The translations under genes were made by a program, and so were the position numbers. This document shows, one piece after another, positions 44,324 through 53,411 of a DNA stretch of 64,000 nucleotides (positions are counted from its first letter, which is position 1; each line of letters starts with the position of its first letter). Source of the stretch: Sphingobacterium hungaricum (lineage in GTDB: Bacteria > Bacteroidota > Bacteroidia > Sphingobacteriales > Sphingobacteriaceae); NCBI RefSeq assembly GCF_015210005.1, contig NZ_MU158698.1, positions 2,401,337-2,465,336 on the forward strand, given 5' to 3'. Under the pieces are notes generated by a model, which saw nothing but the letters and a program-made list of their open reading frames with translations, was not told the DNA's origin and made no database searches.

Positions 44324-45376
44324 ATGAAAACTACACTTTATTTATTTGGTATTTTATCAGTTTGTACTGTTTTTCTTGCCGCATGTGGTCATTCGGACAC
44401 GAAATCCGCTATCGTAGTTCCCGATACCATTCCGGTTACGCTGATGGCCATGGAAAATACCTTAGCCAACAACCAGGTTCAGGCAACGGGCGTTTTTACA
44501 ACTGATGATGAAACGCTTTTAGGCTTCAAAAACGGAGGCGTCATCAATAAGATTTATGTCAAAGAAGGTGATGCGGTTCGCAAAGGACAATTATTGGCTA
44601 CCGTCAACCGGAATGAGGTCGATGCTAAAGGCGCACAAGCCAAGTTGGGCGTAGAAAAAGCACAGCGTGACTATGACCGCGTCCGAAAATTATACCTCGA
44701 TAGCGTTGCCACGTTGGAACAAATGCAAAATGCCAAAACGGCTTTGGATTTTGCGAAGCAAGACCTAAATACCGTGGGCTATAACCAGGCTTATTCGCAG
44801 ATTCATGCTTCCGTCAGCGGTTATGTATTAGCAAAACTGGCGAATGAAGGTCAAGTCGTCGGGCCTGGAACTCCTGTGCTTCAGATCAATGGCGCAAGCA
44901 ATGCAAATTGGATGCTGAAAGTTGGCGTCAGCGACCGCCAATGGAATCAGATTCAGAACGGTGACTTGGCGACGATTCAGTCCGATGGCTTAAATGCAGC
45001 AGTCGAAGCCTATGTTTTTAAAAAATCGGAAGGCTTAGATCCACAATCGGGAACATTTTCTATTTTCTTGAAACTAAAGGATAAACCGGAAAATAAATTG
45101 GCATCTGGAATGTTTGGCAAGGCAACCATTCAGACGAAGGTCAACAAAAGTGAATTCATCAAGCTTCCTTACGAATCCTTATTGGATGCTAACGCGAATG
45201 AAGGCTATATCTTCATTACCGAAGATGGGAAAACAGCCAAAAAAGTAAAGGTGCAGGTTAAGGCAATCGAACATAATGATGTGTTGATCGAAGCAAATTT
45301 ACCGCAAAGCCAAGGCATTATCGTTTCTGGAAGTCCGTATTTGATGGATGGATCATTTATAAAAATAACTAAATAA
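44324..45376 (+). CDS. RND efflux periplasmic adaptor (MFP), lipoprotein
   Basis: 350 residues, lipoprotein signal ending in LAAC (Cys 21). Barrel-sandwich half GGVINKIYVKEGDAVRKGQL, a short hairpin about 105-150 (KAQRDYDRVRKLYLDS), second half ASVSGYVLAKLANEGQVVGP, then beta-barrel and membrane-proximal domains. Joins the RND pump to TolC. The hairpin is short, as in adaptors that work with small-molecule RND pumps of this phylum. Confidence 0.93.
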   Translation: MKTTLYLFGILSVCTVFLAACGHSDTKSAIVVPDTIPVTLMAMENTLANNQVQATGVFTTDDETLLGFKNGGVINKIYVKEGDAVRKGQLLATVNRNEVDAKGAQAKLGVEKAQRDYDRVRKLYLDSVATLEQMQNAKTALDFAKQDLNTVGYNQAYSQIHASVSGYVLAKLANEGQVVGPGTPVLQINGASNANWMLKVGVSDRQWNQIQNGDLATIQSDGLNAAVEAYVFKKSEGLDPQSGTFSIFLKLKDKPENKLASGMFGKATIQTKVNKSEFIKLPYESLLDANANEGYIFITEDGKTAKKVKVQVKAIEHNDVLIEANLPQSQGIIVSGSPYLMDGSFIKITK

Positions 45377-45395
45377 CTCACTCATCCCAAAGCAC

Positions 45396-48300
45396 ATGAA
45401 CTTAATTAGTTATCCTATAAAGAACTATCAATTTACCCTAATTATGGTATTGATGGTGATGGTCGTCGCTTTTTCGACCGTGATGACCATGCCTCGGGCA
45501 GAAGATCCTGACACGCAACCACCGACATTTCCGGTTATTGTTGTCCATCCGGGCACCACGCCTGCGGATATGGAGCAGCTGGTTGTAAAACCGTTGGAAG
45601 CGCGCTTCAATAGCCTCGACAACATCAAGAAAATCAAGACCACAATCAACAATGGATTAGCTTTTATTTTTGTAGAGTACGAATATGAATCTGATTACCA
45701 AGAGAAATACCAAGAGCTTGTTCAGGAATTAACGGCCGCTCGTTCAGAATTGCCTCCCAACATCTATCGAGCGGAAGTGCGCAAGATTGAACCTTCCAAT
45801 GTAAGTGTATTGCAGTTGGCGCTCCTTTCGGAGAATGCTTCGGAAACGACCATGAAAAAGCTGTCGGATGAATTGAAGTCCGATTTGGAAAAGGTTAAAT
45901 CCTTAAAGAACGTGGAAGTTTCCGGATTGCCGGATCAACTGGTTCGCATCGACCTGAATCAGGCTAAATTGGCAGAACTGCATATCCCGATGAACCAAGT
46001 GGTACAAGCAATCCAAAATGAAAATCAAAATATTCCCGGAGGAGCAGTTCTGGCGGGCGATAAAACCTATAGCGTAACCACCAGTGGCAATTACAAAAGC
46101 ATTGAAGAAATCGGAAATACGATTATTTCAAGCGCTCAAGGCAAAAACGTCGTGTTGAAAGAAGTTGCGGAAGTCTATCCGACATTTGCGGCAGACAATC
46201 ATGTCACTCGCCTGAATGGGTATCAGGCGGTTTTGGTCAATGCTTCGCAAAAAGAAGGCTTGAACATTACCGAAACGCAGCAACAATACCAAAAGGTGTT
46301 GGATAAATTCGAACAAAAATTGCCTGCGAATGTGCAACTAGTTAAAAATTTCGATCAGGCAGATAATGTCAATAGCCGCTTATCGGGTTTGGGGATTGAT
46401 TTTCTGATTGCCATAACGCTTGTTCTGATTACCCTATTGCCTTTGGGCACGCGCGCTTCGCTGGTCGTGATGATCGCGATTCCTTTGTCGCTCGGATTAG
46501 GATTGATTGCGATGAATTTATTGGGCTATTCACTAAATCAGCTGAGTATTGTTGGTTTTGTTGTCGCTTTAGGATTGGTTGTGGATGATAGCATTGTCGT
46601 GGTTGAGAATATCGAGCGCTGGATGCGGGATGGGTTTTCGCGCGTGGAAGCAGCGGTGAAAGGTACGCAACAGATTGCGCTAGCGGTATTGGGATGTACC
46701 GCGGCTCTGGTGATTGCGTTTATCCCTTTAATGTTTATGCCTGAGATGGCTGGAGATTTTATCCGCAGTTTGCCTACGGCCGTGATTGCTTCGGTGATTG
46801 GCTCTTTATTCGTTGCCATTTTGGTTGTACCTTTCTTGGCGAGCAGGATTTTAAAACCTCATGAACAGGAGGGAGGAAACGCCATTTTACGGGGTATGCA
46901 GAAAGTAATCCATGGAACGTATGCGGTTTGGCTAGACAAAGCGCTGATGCGTCCGAGGTTTACCCTGCTGATTGCCTTGCTGATATTTATTGGTTCGGCC
47001 GCCTTGATCCCCGTGATTGGCTTCAGTCTTTTTCCGGCATCGGAGAAGCCACAATTTATGATCCATATCAAAGCTCCTTTGCAGGGCAATATCTTACTGA
47101 CAGATAGCATCACAAAAAATATTGAAACGGAACTGGAGAAGATTCCCGAAGTCAAATACTTTACGAGTAATGTTGGAAAAGGAAATCCGCGGATTTATTA
47201 CAACATGCAACAGGCGAATGAAAGCGCGGACTATGCCGAAATATTTGTCCAGCTCAACGAAAGCGTCAAAGCAAAAGAAAAAGTTAGGATTATCGAGGAG
47301 CTGCGCAAAAAATGGACTCCCTATTTAGGAGCGAAGGTGGAAGTGCGTGATTTCGAACAGGGAATTCCTGTGATTTCTCCGGTTGAAGTGCGTGTGTTCG
47401 GTGAAAATCTGGATACGCTGCAGGTACTCGCTTCTCGGGTTGAGCAGTTGTTGACTGCTACCGAAGGAACGGCTTATGTCAATAATCCGGTGAAGAATAA
47501 CAAAACTGATCTGAAAGTGGCGATCAACACGGAAAAGGCGATGGCCTTGGGCGTGCCCAATACAGCCATCGATCAAACCGTTCGTGTCGCTTTGGCGGGT
47601 TATTCCGTAGGCACGTTTACGGATCCCAATTCCGAAGATAATGAATACGATATTCAGGTGACTGTGCCTCGCGGCAATTTGCCTAAACTGGATATTTTCG
47701 ATGGGATTTTTGTCAATAACCTAGCCGGGACAGCCATTCCGCTTGCGCAATTGGCGAGCTTGGAGTTTGAATCCTCTCCTTCGACCATCTATCATGAAGA
47801 TAAGAACAGGGTGGTTGCTGTGAATTCATTTGTTGCCAAAGGCTATACAAATGATAAAGTCATTCAGGATGTGATAAAACAGATGGATGAATTTAATTTT
47901 CCAGCAGGGTATTCGTACCGAATGGGTGGCGAAGTGGAAAGCCGCGAAGCGACTTTTGGAGGATTCGGAACGATTATTATTATCACCGTGTTTCTGTTTA
48001 TAGCTGTACTGGTTCTGGAATTCAAAACGCTGAAAAGTACATTGATTGTGCTGTCGGTTATTCCGTTGGGGATTGTGGGTGCGGTATTGGCTCTTTTAGT
48101 TACAGGCAATACGCTATCTTTTGTAGCTACAGTTGGATTGATTGCCCTGGCAGGAATCGAAGTAAAGAATACCATCTTGCTGGTTGATTTTACCAATCAG
48201 TTGCGCAAGGAGGGAATGGAACTCAATGAGGCAATAGAACAAGCCGGAGAAATTCGTTTTCTGCCAATTATTTTAACGACGTTGACGGCGATAGGTGGAT

Positions 48301-48446
48301 TGTTGCCGATTGCTTGGTCATCCAATCCGTTGATTTCACCTTTGGCCATCGTAATGATCGGCGGTTTGATCAGTTCGACTTTATTGTCAAGGATAGTGAC
48401 TCCCGTGGTCTACAAATTATTGCCACCAAAAATCCATGAATTGTAG
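45396..48446 (+). CDS. RND efflux permease (AcrB/MexF-like HAE family)
   Basis: 1016 residues, full length, with twelve TM helices and two large periplasmic loops. The N-terminal signature lies near 24-45 (VVAFSTVMTMPRAEDPDTQP), TM4 carries GLVVDDSIVVVENIERWM with the Asp pair for proton transfer, and the C-terminal half has GIEVKNTILLVDFTNQLRKEG. Proton-driven export of toxic compounds from periplasm or inner membrane. Last gene of the tetR operon. Confidence 0.95.
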   Translation: MNLISYPIKNYQFTLIMVLMVMVVAFSTVMTMPRAEDPDTQPPTFPVIVVHPGTTPADMEQLVVKPLEARFNSLDNIKKIKTTINNGLAFIFVEYEYESDYQEKYQELVQELTAARSELPPNIYRAEVRKIEPSNVSVLQLALLSENASETTMKKLSDELKSDLEKVKSLKNVEVSGLPDQLVRIDLNQAKLAELHIPMNQVVQAIQNENQNIPGGAVLAGDKTYSVTTSGNYKSIEEIGNTIISSAQGKNVVLKEVAEVYPTFAADNHVTRLNGYQAVLVNASQKEGLNITETQQQYQKVLDKFEQKLPANVQLVKNFDQADNVNSRLSGLGIDFLIAITLVLITLLPLGTRASLVVMIAIPLSLGLGLIAMNLLGYSLNQLSIVGFVVALGLVVDDSIVVVENIERWMRDGFSRVEAAVKGTQQIALAVLGCTAALVIAFIPLMFMPEMAGDFIRSLPTAVIASVIGSLFVAILVVPFLASRILKPHEQEGGNAILRGMQKVIHGTYAVWLDKALMRPRFTLLIALLIFIGSAALIPVIGFSLFPASEKPQFMIHIKAPLQGNILLTDSITKNIETELEKIPEVKYFTSNVGKGNPRIYYNMQQANESADYAEIFVQLNESVKAKEKVRIIEELRKKWTPYLGAKVEVRDFEQGIPVISPVEVRVFGENLDTLQVLASRVEQLLTATEGTAYVNNPVKNNKTDLKVAINTEKAMALGVPNTAIDQTVRVALAGYSVGTFTDPNSEDNEYDIQVTVPRGNLPKLDIFDGIFVNNLAGTAIPLAQLASLEFESSPSTIYHEDKNRVVAVNSFVAKGYTNDKVIQDVIKQMDEFNFPAGYSYRMGGEVESREATFGGFGTIIIITVFLFIAVLVLEFKTLKSTLIVLSVIPLGIVGAVLALLVTGNTLSFVATVGLIALAGIEVKNTILLVDFTNQLRKEGMELNEAIEQAGEIRFLPIILTTLTAIGGLLPIAWSSNPLISPLAIVMIGGLISSTLLSRIVTPVVYKLLPPKIHEL

Positions 48447-48511
48447 TCCGACGACAGATTCAATTGGCAACAAAGCAGAAAAGCCAATTTGCTAGAATAA
48501 AAAAATCTAAA

Positions 48512-48536
48512 TTCCCCCTTAGCCCCGAAGGGGGAA
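48512..48536. repeat. GC-rich hairpin, extragenic-repeat-like
   Basis: TTCCCCCTT pairs with AAGGGGGAA over a 7-nt loop, in an otherwise AT-rich gap after the RND gene. No T-run. It resembles dispersed C/G hairpins seen between genes in this group. Confidence 0.5.
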
Positions 48537-48559
48537 CCTTAAGGAAATTATTTATGTGA

Positions 48560-48619
48560 TCGGAAACTTTCTGAGACCCTTCCGAAACTTTCTGAGAGCC
48601 TTCCGAAACTTTTTTTTTT
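48560..48619 (+). repeat. 21-bp tandem repeat, about 2.7 copies
   Basis: Units start at 48560, 48581 and 48602. Copy 2 reads TCCGAAACTTTCTGAGAGCC plus T; copy 1 differs at few bases; copy 3 degenerates into a T-run after TCCGAAAC. No gene overlaps it. Confidence 0.8.
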
Positions 48620-48742
48620 GCCCCCAAAATGTCATGGAATTGAGCCGAAAAATGTTGAGAGTAAGCAAAAAAAAGGAGAGAACCTGTCCAAATTTTTAAC
48701 TATTTTTCAAGATAAATCCGCATTTATTGGTATTTAAACCTA

Positions 48743-48933
48743 TATTTTTGCCTATGTGCAGGATGTCAAGTTTGGGTAAGGAAAATTGATGCTGACTTGT
48801 TTTTAGGTCAATAAAAAACAGTATTTTATTGTCATTTAAATGTCATGGTTTTGTCATGAAAGAATTGTTGAGCCTAATTCTTCAAACTCAGATATAAGCA
48901 GTCTCCATTTTTAGGGACTGCTTATAAATTTTT
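48743..48933 (+). ncRNA. Possible small RNA, about 180 nt
   Basis: TATTTTTG at 48743-48750 fits TAnnTTTG; a strong terminator (13-bp stem 48893-48905 with 48914-48926, then T-run) lies about 180 nt on. No start codon with a sensible frame lies between. Evidence is only the promoter-terminator pair; the -33 spacing (13 nt) is poor, and the terminator may instead serve the RND operon. Confidence 0.3.
48893..48933 (+). terminator. Intrinsic terminator
   Basis: TATAAGCAGTCTC pairs with GGGACTGCTTATA (13 bp, one G-T pair), then AATTTTT. Ends either the possible small RNA or the efflux operon. Confidence 0.8.
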
Positions 48934-48962
48934 AGAACATTCAAAATGTAGGATAGCAGGTT

Positions 48963-49047
48963 TTTTGAATTTTGAATTTTCACTTTTGAATTAATTCTAA
49001 GTAATCCCCCTTGCCGGTTTTTTACTTTTGAATTTTTACTTTTGAAT
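48963..49047. repeat. Short AT-rich repeats, TTTTGAAT x5
   Basis: TTTTGAAT at 48963, 48970, 48984, 49026 and 49040; the last three are ACTTTTGAAT. They lie in the 3' region of the minus-strand arginine decarboxylase gene. Confidence 0.7.
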
Positions 49048-49050
49048 TTT

Positions 49051-50442
49051 TTATTGGTACCCCAATAATTTCATTACCTGCTTAGAATTCTGTTCCTCAC
49101 CAAATACTTCATAGTTAAACGTTTCATCGCGGTTACGGCGAATCAGCACATGTTTTGGTGAAGGCAATAGGCAATGATGTATTCCGCCATAGCCGCTCAA
49201 TACATCTTGATAAGCTCCCGTATGGAAGAATCCGATATATTGGACTTTACGTGTTTTAGGCATAAATACCGAGTTCATATGCGCTTCCTGGTTGTAATAA
49301 TCTTGGCCATCGCATGTGATTCCACCGATATTTACCTTCTCGTATTCCGAATCCCAGTTGTTGATCGGCAACAGAATATATTTCTGGTTCAACGCCCACA
49401 CATCAGGTAGATTTGTGATAAAAGAGCCATCGATCATAAACCATTTTTCACGGTCATTTTGTTGCTTTCTGCCCAATACTTTATATAAAATTCCAGAAGC
49501 CTCAGCAACTGTATATTTTCCGAATTCCGTAATGATATCAGGTTCCATCACTTCGTGATGCGCACAGATTTGCTTAATGCGGTTAACGATTTCATTGACC
49601 ATGTATTCGTAATCGAAATCATGTACCAAAGAATCTTTAAACGGCATCCCACCACCGATATCCAAGGTATCCAAATCAGGATTGATTTTCTTGAATTTAC
49701 AGTATAATGTCACGTATTTTTCCAATTCATTCCAGTAATACGGCGTATCCGAAATACCAGAATTAATAAAGAAGTGTAAAAGCTTAACTTTAAAGTTTGG
49801 GTTCGTAGAAATCTTGTTGTTGTAAAAATCAATCACATCTTCCTGGCGAACACCTAGGCGCGAAGTATAGAATTGCGAGTCCGGTTGTTCTTCCGCCGCG
49901 ATGCGAATGCCTAAATTACAAGGCTCATCCAGCTCTACTTCATCATCATACAAATTGAATTCTTCCTTATTATCCAAAACGGGGATAATGTTCTTGAATC
50001 CATCATGCAACATATCGATGATATAGGTCTTGTACTGATAGGTCTTAAACCCATTACAGATTACGGTAATGTCTTTGTTTACCGTTCCCTGACGTTCCAA
50101 CGATTCAATCATAGGCATATCAAATGCGGATGACGTTTCCAAGTGGATGTCATTCTTCAGCGCTTCTTCCACAATGTGCTTGAAGTGCGAAGACTTGGTA
50201 CAATAACAATACTTGTAAGACCCACGATAATCATGCTTCAAAATTGCTGTTTGAAACAATATTTTCGCTTGTTGGATCTTTTTGCTGACGATAGGTAGAT
50301 AAGTGAATCGTAGGGGCGTGCCATACGTTTCTATCATTTCCATCAGATTTAAATCGTGGAAGTACAATTCGTCATCGATGATTTCGAATCCGTCTTGTGG
50401 AAAACCAACACTTAAGTCAAGAAATTCCTGATAGCTCTGCAT
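49051..50442 (-). CDS. Arginine decarboxylase, PLP-dependent (Orn/DAP/Arg decarboxylase 2 family)
   Basis: 463 residues. Makes agmatine from arginine, first step to polyamines. The PLP-binding Lys is probably Lys83 in YCYCTKSSH; the phosphate-binding glycine loop is LDIGGGMPF near 265; DPDIITEFGKYTVAEASG-like text and the C-terminal YQDVLSGYGGIHHCLLPSP follow. It matches the short Bacteroidota type rather than the 650-residue SpeA of enterobacteria. Divergent from argS. Confidence 0.85.
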   Translation of the reverse strand: MQSYQEFLDLSVGFPQDGFEIIDDELYFHDLNLMEMIETYGTPLRFTYLPIVSKKIQQAKILFQTAILKHDYRGSYKYCYCTKSSHFKHIVEEALKNDIHLETSSAFDMPMIESLERQGTVNKDITVICNGFKTYQYKTYIIDMLHDGFKNIIPVLDNKEEFNLYDDEVELDEPCNLGIRIAAEEQPDSQFYTSRLGVRQEDVIDFYNNKISTNPNFKVKLLHFFINSGISDTPYYWNELEKYVTLYCKFKKINPDLDTLDIGGGMPFKDSLVHDFDYEYMVNEIVNRIKQICAHHEVMEPDIITEFGKYTVAEASGILYKVLGRKQQNDREKWFMIDGSFITNLPDVWALNQKYILLPINNWDSEYEKVNIGGITCDGQDYYNQEAHMNSVFMPKTRKVQYIGFFHTGAYQDVLSGYGGIHHCLLPSPKHVLIRRNRDETFNYEVFGEEQNSKQVMKLLGYQ

Positions 50443-50458
50443 TTTTTATTATTTTTGG

Positions 50459-50503
50459 CAAAGATAGACTTTCGTATTGAATACCTATATAGCTTAAGCT
50501 ATA
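50459..50503. promoter_or_regulatory. Shared control region of arginine decarboxylase and argS
   Basis: Minus-strand -7 element TATCTTTG (50459-50466) serves the decarboxylase. A perfect 16-bp palindrome TATAGCTTAAGCTATA (50488-50503) sits in the 109-bp divergent gap, at the place of an operator. Confidence 0.45.
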
Positions 50504-50551
50504 AATTTTACATTCAGTATGAGGGATTTATAAAAATTACTTATTTATTAC

Positions 50552-52330
50552 ATGGCGAATTCTATTCAACAGAAGCTTATTCAATCGACGATCGAAGCTG
50601 TAAAAAGCCTTTATCAAGCAGAAATATCAACTGAACAACTAACTTTTCAAGATACACGCAAGGAATTTGAAGGACAGATCACCTTGGTGGTTTTTCCGAT
50701 TACCCGTTTCTCAAAAAAGTCTCCAGAGCAGACAGCGACAGATTTAGGCACTTATTTAAAAGAGCAGATTCAAGAGATTGTGGATTTCAATGTCGTCAAA
50801 GGATTTCTGAACATCAGTCTTTCGGATGCGTATTGGATTTCGTTGTTGAACGATGAAATTGCTGATGAACAATTTGGTCAGCTTCCAGCAAATGGAAAAC
50901 GCGTAATGGTAGAATATTCGTCACCGAATACAAATAAGCCTCTGCATTTAGGGCATGTTCGTAACAACCTATTGGGCTATTCTGTCGCGGAAATATTAAA
51001 AGCGAATGGTTTTGACGTTGTCAAAGCAAATTTAGTCAACGATCGTGGAATTCATATCTGCAAATCTATGCTCGCTTGGCAGAAGTTTGGCGAAGGCGAA
51101 ACACCGGAATCTTCTGGGTTGAAAGGTGATCATTTGGTCGGGAAATATTATGTTGTCTTCGACAAGGAATATAAAAAACAGATCGACGAATTAAAAGAAG
51201 CTGGCAAGACCGAAGAAGAAGCGAAGAAACAGGCTCCTTTGATTTTGGAAGCACAGGAAATGTTGCAGAAATGGGAGGCCGGCGATGAAGCAGTGATTTC
51301 ATTGTGGAAGGAAATGAATGCCTGGGTGTATGCTGGATTTTCGGAAACCTACAAACAGATGGGTGTTGATTTTGATAAATTTTATTATGAGTCGGACACC
51401 TACTTGCTAGGTAAAGATATTATTCAAGAAGGATTGGATAACGGCGTGTTTTTCAAGAAAGAAGATAATTCAGTCTGGATTGATTTAACCGCCGAAGGAT
51501 TAGACCAAAAATTGGTTTTGAGAGGCGATGGAACATCCGTTTACATCACACAGGATTTGGGCACAGCCCAATTAAAGTACGATGAATTTAAAATGGATGA
51601 ATCCATTTACGTCGTCGGAAACGAACAAGATTACCACTTTAAGGTCTTATTCTTGATCTTAAAGAAATTGGGTAAAACTTGGGCAGATGGATTATTTCAT
51701 TTGTCGTACGGAATGGTGGATTTGCCATCAGGGAAAATGAAGTCGCGAGAAGGAACAGTGGTCGATGCTGATGATTTGATGTCCGAAATGTTGGAAACAG
51801 CAAAAGTTCGTACCGAAGAACTAGGTAAAACAGAAGGTTTAGATAACAAATCTAAAGTTCAATTATACAATATGATAGGAATGGGCGCTTTGAAATATTT
51901 CTTATTGAAAGTTGACCCTAAAAAACGTTTGCTATTTGACCCGAATGAATCCGTCGATTTCCAAGGACATACTGGACCTTTTATCCAATACACGCATGCG
52001 CGGATCAAATCTGTCTTATCTAAAGCAGGGGCAAACGGTTCTAAAGTTGCACCAGGAAGCCTATCAGTTTATGAACGCGATTTAATCCAAACACTTGGAA
52101 ACTTCCCTGTTATTTTGGCTTTGGCAGCAAAAGAGTTTAGTCCCGCACAAATTGCCAATTACGTCTATGAGTTAGCGAAGCTATACAACAAGTTCTACCA
52201 CGAAGAGAGCATCCTAAAAGCTGAAGTGGAAGAAGTGAAGAACTTTAGGCTTCAATTGTCCGCTGCGACCGCAAAGGTCATTGCGCAAAGCATGAACCTA
52301 TTGGGTATCCAAGTGCCTGAAAGAATGTAA
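50552..52330 (+). CDS. argS: Arginyl-tRNA synthetase
   Basis: 592 residues, full length class I synthetase. N-terminal Add1 domain to about 95; HIGH motif as HLGH at 132-135 in SSPNTNKPLHLGHVRNN; a KMSK-like SGKMKSREG near 405; C-terminal anticodon domain (DALR) with FIQYTHARIKSVLSKAG. Charges tRNA-Arg in the cytoplasm. Followed 7 nt later by the oxidoreductase gene. Confidence 0.97.
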   Translation: MANSIQQKLIQSTIEAVKSLYQAEISTEQLTFQDTRKEFEGQITLVVFPITRFSKKSPEQTATDLGTYLKEQIQEIVDFNVVKGFLNISLSDAYWISLLNDEIADEQFGQLPANGKRVMVEYSSPNTNKPLHLGHVRNNLLGYSVAEILKANGFDVVKANLVNDRGIHICKSMLAWQKFGEGETPESSGLKGDHLVGKYYVVFDKEYKKQIDELKEAGKTEEEAKKQAPLILEAQEMLQKWEAGDEAVISLWKEMNAWVYAGFSETYKQMGVDFDKFYYESDTYLLGKDIIQEGLDNGVFFKKEDNSVWIDLTAEGLDQKLVLRGDGTSVYITQDLGTAQLKYDEFKMDESIYVVGNEQDYHFKVLFLILKKLGKTWADGLFHLSYGMVDLPSGKMKSREGTVVDADDLMSEMLETAKVRTEELGKTEGLDNKSKVQLYNMIGMGALKYFLLKVDPKKRLLFDPNESVDFQGHTGPFIQYTHARIKSVLSKAGANGSKVAPGSLSVYERDLIQTLGNFPVILALAAKEFSPAQIANYVYELAKLYNKFYHEESILKAEVEEVKNFRLQLSAATAKVIAQSMNLLGIQVPERM

Positions 52331-52337
52331 TCATACC

Positions 52338-53411
52338 ATGAAGAAAATTAAAGTAGGACTAATTGGCTTTTCAATAGGCGGACAAGTATTCCATGCGCCC
52401 TTTATCGCAGGCAATCCAGCATTGGAATTGTATAAAGTGACCGCTCGTAAAGAGGAGCAACAAATGCTATTGGCTTCGAGATACCCAACAGCTATTGCAG
52501 TAGCATCAGCTGATGATATTTTCAACGATCCGGAAGTGGATTTGGTGGTGGTAGCTACGTCCAATGACATGCATTATCCATTTACTAAACAGGCGTTAGA
52601 ATCTGGAAAACATGTGGTTGTGGAAAAGCCTTTTACCAATACTACAACGGAAGCCGATGAACTGATCGCTTTAGCAAAGGAAAAAAATCTGCTATTGACG
52701 GTTCATCATAATGCCCGTTTTCATTCTGATTTTAAGACTGTGAAAGCTGTGCTGGCTAGCGAAAAACTTGGGCCGGTAGTGAATTATGAAGCGCGTTACG
52801 ATCGATTTAGGAATTTCCTTCGAAAGGGAGCTTGGCGCGAAGAAAATCTTCCTGGCTCGGGCATACATTACGATTTAGGTGCGCATTTATTGGATCAGGC
52901 TTTGCAATTATTTGGTCGTCCAAAAGCTATCTTTGCTGATCTTCGAGTACAGCGAGAAGGAGCAAAGGCTATAGATGATTTTGAATTCATTCTTTCTTAT
53001 CCACATACCAAAGTGATTTTAAGAGGGCAGATGCTAGCCAAAATTCCTACGCCTCGTTTTGCGATCTATGGATGGAATGGCTGTTTTGTCAAACAGGGAA
53101 CTGATCCTCAAGAGGAATTATTGCGCGCTGGCGCATTGCCTCATGAGCATGCCGACTGGGGAAAAGAGAATGAGAAAATCTACGGACAATTGAGTTTGCT
53201 GGTTGATGGCGTGGACGTCGAAGAAACTGTTGTTTCCGAAATCGGAAGCGGTCAGGATTTTTATAACAACATTGTTGAAGTATTGAACAATAAACAAGAA
53301 CTGATCGTGAAGCCAGAGCAAGCGCGTGACGTAATTCGTTTATTGGAATTGGCTGAGCAATCTTGGAAAGAACAACGAACGATTGCGATCGAAAATCAAT
53401 TGATTTCCTAA
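52338..53411 (+). CDS. Gfo/Idh/MocA-family oxidoreductase
   Basis: 357 residues. N-terminal Rossmann domain with VGLIGFSIGGQVFHAPFIAG, then VVEKPFTNTTTEADELIALA carrying the EKP motif (Lys in catalysis), and a C-terminal alpha/beta domain with GSGIHYDLGAHLLDQALQLF, whose DLGAH His is the usual catalytic site. NAD(P)-dependent sugar or inositol oxidoreductase of YdgJ/YvaA-like type. Its TAA overlaps the next ATG by one base. Confidence 0.92.
   Translation: MKKIKVGLIGFSIGGQVFHAPFIAGNPALELYKVTARKEEQQMLLASRYPTAIAVASADDIFNDPEVDLVVVATSNDMHYPFTKQALESGKHVVVEKPFTNTTTEADELIALAKEKNLLLTVHHNARFHSDFKTVKAVLASEKLGPVVNYEARYDRFRNFLRKGAWREENLPGSGIHYDLGAHLLDQALQLFGRPKAIFADLRVQREGAKAIDDFEFILSYPHTKVILRGQMLAKIPTPRFAIYGWNGCFVKQGTDPQEELLRAGALPHEHADWGKENEKIYGQLSLLVDGVDVEETVVSEIGSGQDFYNNIVEVLNNKQELIVKPEQARDVIRLLELAEQSWKEQRTIAIENQLIS

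Larger units (their letters stand above)
48447..49050. other. 604-bp gene-free region between efflux operon and arginine decarboxylase
   Basis: Holds, in order, the C/G hairpin, the 21-bp repeats, a possible small-RNA gene with promoter and terminator, and five TTTTGAAT copies near the end. No protein-coding frame longer than 60 codons is supported. Confidence 0.7.

Noticed and set aside
48560..48619. CRISPR array
   Set aside because: Repeats are directly adjacent 21-bp units without spacers, and no cas genes are in the window.
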